Assembly (NCBI GenBank): GCA_937901345.1
Contig: CALCHM010000130.1
Span: 1 to 29,235, forward strand
Origin: an uncultured Prevotella sp.
Lineage (GTDB): Bacteria; Bacteroidota; Bacteroidia; Bacteroidales; Bacteroidaceae
Direction of reading: 5' to 3'
DNA length: 29,235 nucleotides
In this document: one piece after another, positions 23,079 to 29,235 of the stretch
Layout: each line of letters opens with the position of its first letter
Numbering within the stretch: position 1 is the first letter of the stretch
Translations under genes and position numbers: made by a program
The notes under the pieces: generated by a model
What the model was told of the DNA's origin: nothing
The model's input: only the letters and a program-made list of their open reading frames with translations
Databases searched by the model: none

Positions 23079-23104
23079 AAGTTGAACTCTAAACAAAAAA
23101 ACTT

Positions 23105-24733
23105 ATGGCAAAAGAAATTAAATATGACGTTGACGCACGCGACTTGTTGCGTCAAGGTGCAGACGCACTTGCGAATGCAGTAAAAGTAACGCTCGGTCCT
23201 AAGGGCAGAAACGTAGTTATTGATAAGAAGTTTGGCGCTCCCCGCATCACAAAGGACGGTGTGTCGGTAGCTAAGGAAATCGAACTCGAAGACAGTTTCA
23301 TGAATGCCGGCGCACAGCTCGTAAAGAGCGTAGCAAGCAAGACGGGTGACGATGCTGGTGACGGTACTACTACTGCTACGGTGCTCACACAAGCCATCCT
23401 TAACGAAGGTCTTAAGAACCTCGCAGCTGGTGCTAATCCCCTCGACCTCAAGCGCGGTATTGACAAGGCGGTGAAGAAGGTTGTAGAAAGTCTTAAGGAA
23501 CAGGCGGAAATGGTGGAAGAATCTTACGACAAGATTGAACAGGTGGCTACCATCTCTGCCAACAACGATGCCGAAATCGGTAAACTCATTGCTGACGGTA
23601 TGCGCGCCGTGACCGTTAACGGTGTCATCACGATTGAAGACGCTAAGGGTCGCGACACGGTGTTGAAGACGGTTGAAGGTATGCAATTCGATCGCGGTTA
23701 CCTTTCTCCCTACTTCATGACCGATACAGAGAAGATGAACTGCGAAATGGAACGTCCTCTCATCCTCATCTACGACAAGAAGATTTCCAACCTCCAGGAG
23801 TTCCTCCCCATCCTCGATCCCGCGGTGAAGACAGGTCGCCCCTTGCTCATCATTGCTGAAGACGTAGAAAGCGAAGCGCTCACAACGCTCGTTGTCAACC
23901 GCCTCCGCACACAGCTCAAGATTTGCGCTGTAAAGGCTCCCGGCTTTGGCGACCGTCGTAAGGCAATGCTCGAAGACATTGCTACGCTCACAGGCGGTAT
24001 TGTGATTAGCGAAGAAAAGGGTATCAAGCTCGAACAGGCGACACTCGAAATGCTCGGTTCGGCTGAAAAGGTGAACGTAACGAAGGACAACACGACTATC
24101 GTAAATGGCGCCGGTGACAAGCAGGCTATTGCTGACCGCATCCACCAAATCAAGGTAGAAATCGCCAACTCTACTTCTGACTACGACAAGGAAAAACTTC
24201 AGGAACGCCAGGCAAAACTCGCCGGTGGTGTATGCGTGCTCCAGGTGGGCGCTGCTTCTGAAACCGAACAGAAGGAAAAGAAGGACCGTTGCGACGACGC
24301 ACTTTGCGCAACGCGTGCGGCGATTGAAGAAGGTATCGTAACGGGTGGCGGTGTAGCCTTCATCCGTGCGCAGGCAGCGCTCGAAGGCATGACTGGCGAC
24401 AATGCCGACGAAACAACGGGTATCGCCATCATCCGTCGCGCCATCGAAGAACCCCTCCGTCAAATCTGTAAGAACGCAGGTGTTGAGGGTGCAGTAATCG
24501 TAAATAAGGTGCGCGAAGGCGAAGGCAACTTCGGTTACAATGCCAAGAACGACACCTTTGGCGATCTCCGCGCAGCCGGTGTTGTTGACCCCGCAAAGGT
24601 AACACGCGTAGCACTTGAAAACGCAGCCTCTGTGGCAGGTATGTTCCTCACCACGGAATGCGTCATCTGCGACAAGAAGGAAGACAAACCTGAAATGCCA
24701 ATGGGTGCTCCCGGCATGGGCGGTATGATGTAA
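23105..24733 (+). CDS. groEL: Chaperonin GroEL (Hsp60)
   Basis: This 542-residue protein is the ATP-driven folding chamber subunit. It contains the ATP-binding DGVSVAKEI and GDGTTTATVL motifs (about 50-95), the apical domain with DRGYLSPYFMTDTEKM, and the equatorial return with AAIEEGIVTGGGVAFI. It ends in the GGM-rich tail typical of GroEL (MPMGAPGMGGMM). Length and motifs are complete. It is the second gene of the groESL operon and is followed by a strong terminator. Confidence 0.99.
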   Translation: MAKEIKYDVDARDLLRQGADALANAVKVTLGPKGRNVVIDKKFGAPRITKDGVSVAKEIELEDSFMNAGAQLVKSVASKTGDDAGDGTTTATVLTQAILNEGLKNLAAGANPLDLKRGIDKAVKKVVESLKEQAEMVEESYDKIEQVATISANNDAEIGKLIADGMRAVTVNGVITIEDAKGRDTVLKTVEGMQFDRGYLSPYFMTDTEKMNCEMERPLILIYDKKISNLQEFLPILDPAVKTGRPLLIIAEDVESEALTTLVVNRLRTQLKICAVKAPGFGDRRKAMLEDIATLTGGIVISEEKGIKLEQATLEMLGSAEKVNVTKDNTTIVNGAGDKQAIADRIHQIKVEIANSTSDYDKEKLQERQAKLAGGVCVLQVGAASETEQKEKKDRCDDALCATRAAIEEGIVTGGGVAFIRAQAALEGMTGDNADETTGIAIIRRAIEEPLRQICKNAGVEGAVIVNKVREGEGNFGYNAKNDTFGDLRAAGVVDPAKVTRVALENAASVAGMFLTTECVICDKKEDKPEMPMGAPGMGGMM

Positions 24734-24757
24734 TTTCTATCCTATTAAGAAATAATA

Positions 24758-24796
24758 AAGGAGTGGTAATCTTCGCGGATTGCCACTCCTTGTTTT
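24758..24796 (+). terminator. Terminator of groESL
   Basis: AAGGAGTGGTAATC at 24758-24771 pairs with 24778-24791 over 13 of 14 positions around TTCGCG, followed by GTTTTT. It lies 24 bp after the groEL stop. The rest of the 408-bp gap to the next gene holds a -7 box at 24922 but no supported gene. Confidence 0.9.
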
Positions 24797-24921
24797 TGTA
24801 TCATCGTTTGAAATTCCGAGTTTACGAAACCCAATGCGCATCTCTAAATCTATGCCTGTAGAAGCAGATTTTTAGGGCACTTTCACGCCATAGCGGGCAC
24901 AGACATTTGGAATATTTTTTG

Positions 24922-24929
24922 TAAATTTG
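24922..24929 (+). promoter_or_regulatory. Bacteroidota -7 box (TAAATTTG), possible efflux operon promoter
   Basis: An exact TAnnTTTG match lies in the gap between groEL and the tolC-like gene. The nearest TTTG upstream (24906-24909) is only 12 bp away rather than 19, so the -33 element is doubtful. It would give a leader of about 205 bases for the efflux operon. Confidence 0.45.
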
Positions 24930-25141
24930 CGTTCCGAAGGGCATACAGTTCTTCCCCTATATGACAACACACGCAACATTCTATCACAGCTTTTTAAGTA
25001 TTTTTGTTTATATCCCCTACCACACCAATATCAGTACTTATTGGGAGAGCTGACGGTAGATTGTAATCCCCGAATTTTCGTGTAAGGTGGGTTCTATAAA
25101 TTATTTGAACTGCCTTAAAATTTTCATCAATATCTTAATTT

Positions 25142-26455
25142 ATGGGTAAATTATGTTTGCTCATAATGGTGCTTTGTGCGCCATTATGTGCTATGGGTGT
25201 GTGCGCCCAAGAAAAGTGCGTGTTGACGCTGGAGCAACTGTTTGAGTTAGCTGACAAAAACAGCAAGTCGCTACACGCAGCATCGTTCGCCGTAAGCGAA
25301 GCGGAACAGGCGGTGGAAGTCGCTCGCAACGGGAAACTCCCCGATATCGACATTTCGCTATCGGCAAGTTATTTGGGAAATGGTTATCTGACAGACCGTA
25401 ATTTCTCCGACGGTCGGAGCGTTAAGATTCCTCATTTCGGAAACAACTTTGCCATCACTGCCACGCAGCTGATTTACGGTGGCGGAAAGGTAGATAACGC
25501 CATTGCGCTGGCACAGTTGAAAAAGGAAATGGCGGGTGTGAATTTAGCCGCGACACGTTCACGCGTGAGATGGATGCTTACGGGATTTTATTTGGATTTG
25601 TACCAATATCAGAATGCCCTTCGTGTGTACGACAAAAGTATTGAACTTGCGCAACTTGTGATTACCGACACGCGCGCTCGCAACAAGGTTGGCGTAGCGT
25701 TGCAGAACGACGTTACCCGTCAGGAACTGCACCTCAAGAACCTTGAGTTGGCACGCAAGCGTGTGGCTAACTCCGCTAATATTTTAAACTACGACCTCGT
25801 CACGTTGTTGGGACTACCCGCGGGTACGCAAATTCAAGTGGACAGCACCTTGATTGCCCGTCAACTCCCTATGGAAAGCCTGGCGCACTGGCAGGAAGTG
25901 GCCAGCACCGGTGCCCACAGCGTAAAGCAATCAGCCTTGGCGGTGAAGACGAGCGAGCGTGCCGAAAGGTTGGAGCGTAGCAACTTGCTTCCCAACGTAG
26001 CATTGGTTGCGTCCAATCGTTTCGACGGTCCTATCACCATTGAAGTGCCGGCAATCAACAAGAACTTCAACTATTGGTTCGTAGGTGTGAACGTGTCATA
26101 TCCCCTTCACGCGCTTTATAAGGCGAAGCGCAGCATCAAGCAGGCGCGCATCGCTACGGAATGGCAACGCCGCAAGCAGGAGGAAACCGTGCAGCAAACC
26201 CATCTTGACGTTATGGCAGACTACACCCGAATGCTTGAAGCGCAGGACGCCGTGGAAACACTGAAGAAGAGCGTGGCGCTGGCGCACGAAAACTACGATA
26301 TCATCAGCACGCGCTACACCAACGATATTGCTCTGGTGACCGACTTGCTCGACGCAGCCACACAGCGCCTCGATGCGGAGTTGCAACTCGTGAATGCGCG
26401 CATCAACGTGCTCTTTAATTATTACAAACTCTGGGAAACCGCAGGGATTCTTTAA
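25142..26455 (+). CDS. TolC-family outer membrane efflux protein
   Basis: This 437-residue protein has a signal peptide (about 1-22, ending CAQ) followed by LTLEQLFELADKNSKSLHAA, the usual start of the outer membrane efflux domain. Two such domains are expected (about 25-220 and 235-435), with long helices rich in Ala and Gln and the late segment YTNDIALVTDLLDAATQRLDAELQLVNARI typical of the family. It should form the trimeric exit duct through the outer membrane. It begins a three-gene operon: the HlyD-family gene starts 15 bp after it, then an MFS pump. The substrate is unknown. Confidence 0.93.
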   Translation: MGKLCLLIMVLCAPLCAMGVCAQEKCVLTLEQLFELADKNSKSLHAASFAVSEAEQAVEVARNGKLPDIDISLSASYLGNGYLTDRNFSDGRSVKIPHFGNNFAITATQLIYGGGKVDNAIALAQLKKEMAGVNLAATRSRVRWMLTGFYLDLYQYQNALRVYDKSIELAQLVITDTRARNKVGVALQNDVTRQELHLKNLELARKRVANSANILNYDLVTLLGLPAGTQIQVDSTLIARQLPMESLAHWQEVASTGAHSVKQSALAVKTSERAERLERSNLLPNVALVASNRFDGPITIEVPAINKNFNYWFVGVNVSYPLHALYKAKRSIKQARIATEWQRRKQEETVQQTHLDVMADYTRMLEAQDAVETLKKSVALAHENYDIISTRYTNDIALVTDLLDAATQRLDAELQLVNARINVLFNYYKLWETAGIL

Positions 26456-26470
26456 TAACACATCGACATT

Positions 26471-27505
26471 ATGAAAAGACAGACCAAGAAACTCATTTAC
26501 AACATCGCAGCCTGTATCATCTTGCTGGGCGCTATCGTTTGGGTGTGCGCAAAATTTGTACACCTCGGCAACGTAGAATTTACCGAAAATGCGCAGGTGA
26601 AGCAACACATCATTCCCGTAAATTCGCGCATACAAGGATTTATCAAGGAAGTGCGTTTCGACGAATATGCACAGGTGAAGCAGGGCGACACGCTTGCCAT
26701 CATCGAGGACGCTGAATTTCGTTTCCACGTGGCGCAAGCCGAGGCAAATCTTGCCAATGCCCTGACGGGAAAGGACGCGATGCACAACGTGATTTCCACA
26801 ACACGGACCAACCTCACGGTGAGCGAAGCAAGCATTGAGGAGGCGCGCATCTTATTAGAGAATGCCGAGCGCAACTACAAGCGCTTTGAGGCGCTCTATC
26901 AGCAAAATGCCGTGACCAAGCAACAATTTGACGATACGCAAACGGCATACGCTGCTGCGAAGGCGCGCTACGAAATGTTGCAACGCCAAAAGGAAAGCGT
27001 GCAGGCCGTTGGACGCGAGCAACACACACGCCTCGGACAGAACGAAGCCGGCATCAAGATGGCTGAAGCGGCGTTGGAATTGGCACGCTTGAACCTTTCG
27101 TACACCGTCATCCTCGCGCCCTGTGATGGCATCACGGGCAAGCAGGCTATTCAACCCGGACAACTCATCCAACCCGGACAAACGCTCGTTGACATTGTCG
27201 ATGGTGGCGAAAAATGGGTCGTTGCCAATTACAAGGAGACGCAAATGGCAAACATCCGCATAGGGCAGGAAGTGACGATTGCTGTTGACGCCGTGCCCGA
27301 CCATGAGTTTAAGGGCGTGGTGCGCTCCATCTCGCAGGCAACGGGAGCGAGTTTCTCGCTCATGCCTAAGGACAATTCGTCGGGCAACTTCGTAAAGATT
27401 GAGCAACGCATCCCCGTACGCATTGACTTTGCGGAGGACAATGATGCAACGGCTATGGCACGCGTGGGCGCTGGGATGAATGTGGAATGTAAAGTGTTGT
27501 ACTAA
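26471..27505 (+). CDS. HlyD/EmrA-family periplasmic adaptor
   Basis: This 344-residue protein has one N-terminal membrane anchor (about 9-29). The first half of the lipoyl/barrel-sandwich domain follows (VNSRIQGFIKEVRFDEYAQVKQGDTLAIIED), then a long alpha-helical hairpin (about 80-200, rich in Ala, Glu and Gln), the second half (LSYTVILAPCDGITGKQAIQPGQLIQPGQTLVDIVD) and a C-terminal beta-barrel. It bridges the MFS pump and the TolC-like duct. Its stop codon shares one base with the start of the next gene (TAATG), which implies coupled translation. Confidence 0.94.
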   Translation: MKRQTKKLIYNIAACIILLGAIVWVCAKFVHLGNVEFTENAQVKQHIIPVNSRIQGFIKEVRFDEYAQVKQGDTLAIIEDAEFRFHVAQAEANLANALTGKDAMHNVISTTRTNLTVSEASIEEARILLENAERNYKRFEALYQQNAVTKQQFDDTQTAYAAAKARYEMLQRQKESVQAVGREQHTRLGQNEAGIKMAEAALELARLNLSYTVILAPCDGITGKQAIQPGQLIQPGQTLVDIVDGGEKWVVANYKETQMANIRIGQEVTIAVDAVPDHEFKGVVRSISQATGASFSLMPKDNSSGNFVKIEQRIPVRIDFAEDNDATAMARVGAGMNVECKVLY

Positions 27506-29139
27506 TGAGTCATCATCATTCCAACCAACCCTTCGCCATTCCGCACATCCGCTTCGTCCCCGAAAAGGTGAAACCCTGGATGTTGATTCTTTTCATCATC
27601 GTGTTGAACTGCACGGGCGGGGTGTATCTGGCAGCGGTGAGCGAAATGGTGGGGAGCACCCAACTCCTGCAGGAAGACATTATGATGGCAGGTTATGCCT
27701 CGCTCGTAGGCATGGCGCTCTTCTTTGCCATCATGTTTCGCCTCAAGTGGGCGGTGCGTCCCAAGACTACGCTGGGCAGTTGCATCCTGGTGTTGATTGC
27801 AGCCAACCTGATTTGCATGCACAGGTCGAGCGTTCCCGTGCTTGTGGGCGTGTGCCTCGTTTCGGGCTACTTCCGCATGTGGGCGATTTACGAATGTAAC
27901 TCCACCATCCAACTTTGGATTACGCCTAAGCGCGACATGGCCATTTGGTTTTGCTACATCTACCTCATGGTCAACGCCACCATCCAACTCACGGGCATTG
28001 CCGCGCTATCGTTCTCCGTATGGACGTCGTGGCACTACATGCACTGGTTCATCATCGCTGCGCTGCTTGTGATGTACCTCATCGTGTTGGTGTGCTACAA
28101 GGGCATACAAATCATGCCGCGCCTGCCGCTCTTCGGCATCGACTGGGTGGGGATGCTGTTGTGGGGAGCAACCGCTATGTCCGTCCTTTTCATCTGCATC
28201 TATGGCGAGCACTACGATTGGTGGGAATCGGAACACGTGTGGTTTGCCACGGTTTTGGCCATCGCCACGCTGCTGCTCAACTTGTGGCGCGCCTCATTCT
28301 TGCGCCATCCCTACATCTCGCTACAAATTTTCCGCATTCCGCTCGTGCCCATCTGCGTGGGCATCATCCTGATGATGGACTTGCTGCTGGCGCCCGGTCA
28401 CATCTTTGAGCATGCGCTGATGGAGGGCATTCTGGGCTACGACCATTTGAATACGCTTACGCTCAACTGGGTGGCAATTCTGGGCGTCGTCGTAGGCATC
28501 GTCTTTACGTGGCAAACCTTTGCGCTGCGTAAATGGACGTACCAGCGCATGTTGGTCATCGCCTTCACGTGCTTCGCCGCCTACCTGGCATATTTCTATT
28601 TCCACATCGACTACAACCTGCCGAAGGAGGCACTCTTCCTGCCCGTCGTCTTGCGCTCTGCAGGTTACGTCATTGTGGCGGTGCTCATGCTTACGGCCAA
28701 TGCACGCTTGCCCTTTCCCTACACCTTCCTCCACGGACTTTCGTTTCAAAACATGTTCAGTGCTGCCCTTGCCGCACCAATTGGCAACGCCATCATAGGG
28801 CGATGCCTAACCGAAAGAACGGCACACCACGCGCAACGCCTGAGCGAACACCTCGACAGCACAGCGCTGACGGCACAACCCACGTCGCTCACGCAACTCA
28901 GCGGAACGATTCAAGCACAAGCCTTGCTCGAATCGATGAAGGAAATCTACGGTTGGTTGCTGCTCCTCGCCCTCCTGTGTTTGGTAGGATTGATGTTGCG
29001 CCACAGCGACATCCGCCCGATGAAGGTCGTCGAACCCACCTACCGCCTCATCCACCGACACATCTTCCGCGATTTGCGCAAACAAATGTCCTTAAAGCCC
29101 TTTGCGAAGTTTAAAATATTAAGGAACTTGAAAAATTGA
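27505..29139 (+). CDS. MFS efflux pump, EmrB/QacA-like (DHA2)
   Basis: This 544-residue inner-membrane protein has about 14 hydrophobic segments, the number typical of the drug:H+ antiporter-2 group, beginning WMLILFIIVLNCTGGVYLAAV at about 26-46. It completes a TolC-HlyD-MFS tripartite system like EmrAB-TolC, which exports hydrophobic compounds such as bile acids or drugs across both membranes. The N-terminus has an unusual His-rich start (MSHHHSNQ), and the C-terminus is basic (about 515-544). The substrate cannot be told. No local regulator gene such as TetR or MarR is next to it. Confidence 0.9.
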   Translation: MSHHHSNQPFAIPHIRFVPEKVKPWMLILFIIVLNCTGGVYLAAVSEMVGSTQLLQEDIMMAGYASLVGMALFFAIMFRLKWAVRPKTTLGSCILVLIAANLICMHRSSVPVLVGVCLVSGYFRMWAIYECNSTIQLWITPKRDMAIWFCYIYLMVNATIQLTGIAALSFSVWTSWHYMHWFIIAALLVMYLIVLVCYKGIQIMPRLPLFGIDWVGMLLWGATAMSVLFICIYGEHYDWWESEHVWFATVLAIATLLLNLWRASFLRHPYISLQIFRIPLVPICVGIILMMDLLLAPGHIFEHALMEGILGYDHLNTLTLNWVAILGVVVGIVFTWQTFALRKWTYQRMLVIAFTCFAAYLAYFYFHIDYNLPKEALFLPVVLRSAGYVIVAVLMLTANARLPFPYTFLHGLSFQNMFSAALAAPIGNAIIGRCLTERTAHHAQRLSEHLDSTALTAQPTSLTQLSGTIQAQALLESMKEIYGWLLLLALLCLVGLMLRHSDIRPMKVVEPTYRLIHRHIFRDLRKQMSLKPFAKFKILRNLKN

Positions 29140-29193
29140 ACTCGCAAGCGTGAAAAAAAAGGCAATAATATAGGAGTTGTCCCAAGAACTTTA

Positions 29194-29235
29194 ACAGACC
29201 CCCTCCGCAACTAAAGTTGCTCGTCCCCCTAACTT
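29194..29235. repeat. Two-hairpin intergenic repeat element, copy A2 (cut by window end)
   Basis: All 42 bases are identical to 1-42, in the same orientation; the window ends inside the second hairpin. It lies 55 bp after the MFS pump gene. The shared ends most simply mean a dispersed repeat at which the assembled piece was cut. Confidence 0.9.

Noticed and set aside
22898..24463. 521-residue open frame on the minus strand opposite groES/groEL
   Set aside because: It lies wholly antisense to strongly conserved groES/groEL, has Cys/His/Phe-rich composition typical of a shadow frame, and shows no recognisable domain.
24961..25053. 30-codon ORF between groEL and the tolC-like gene
   Set aside because: It has no ribosome binding site, no similarity that I recognise and no conserved feature. 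It may be chance in the leader.
1..29235. Window as a small circular replicon because its ends are identical
   Set aside because: The 42-base terminal match is a copy of a dispersed intergenic element, and the content is core chromosomal (dnaG, pheT, groEL) without replication or mobility genes.

Overview
This 29.2-kb stretch looks like chromosomal DNA from a Bacteroidales bacterium, most likely Prevotellaceae-like. Three things point there. Promoters follow the Bacteroidota plan; the one before the GMP synthase gene matches TTTG-N19-TAnnTTTG exactly. Several families are typical of the phylum: DUF4831, a GH110 alpha-galactosidase, and a secreted GH16 with a type IX secretion-type C-terminus. 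The weak Shine-Dalgarno signals also fit. Most genes are core housekeeping genes and no plasmid or phage genes are seen. Genus is not resolved.

Layout. (1) 1-4811, minus strand: corC-like CNNM/CBS membrane protein, pheT, then a YebC-family protein. (2) 4890-10641, plus strand: dnaG, a large secreted GH16 glucanase-like enzyme 22 bp downstream, then an RmlD-like NAD-dependent sugar reductase/epimerase. (3) 11041-13500: upp (plus) converging on a secreted GH110 alpha-1,3-galactosidase (minus). (4) 13898-19842, minus strand: nnr and a DUF4831 lipoprotein/secreted protein 18 bp apart, a small HAD hydrolase, rfbA and ettA. (5) 20256-24733, plus strand: a shortened GMP synthase, an AT-rich stand-alone nucleotidyltransferase that looks acquired, and groES-groEL. 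(6) 25142-29139, plus strand: a TolC/HlyD/MFS tripartite efflux operon.

The most unusual gene is the GMP synthase. Its N-terminal glutamine amidotransferase domain is about 85 residues shorter than normal and has lost the catalytic Cys and the HPE motif, while the ATP-pyrophosphatase and dimerisation parts look intact. It probably uses free ammonia or a separate glutaminase.

The intergenic DNA is the other unusual layer. Several spacers carry short-period repeats (mostly 7-mers) that begin at or just after a stop codon and often fold into long hairpins: after groES, corC, ettA and the GH16 gene. The same GGACAAC heptamer also sits in frame inside dnaG and encodes a 7-residue repeat. Other structured elements are a two-hairpin intergenic element present at both ends of the window (42 identical bases) with a diverged relative near 1034-1078, a 96-bp long palindrome near 10740-10834, a 40/41-bp minisatellite at 13630-13832 and a 22-bp direct repeat in the ettA leader. 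A sigma-54-like -24/-12 sequence lies before groES.
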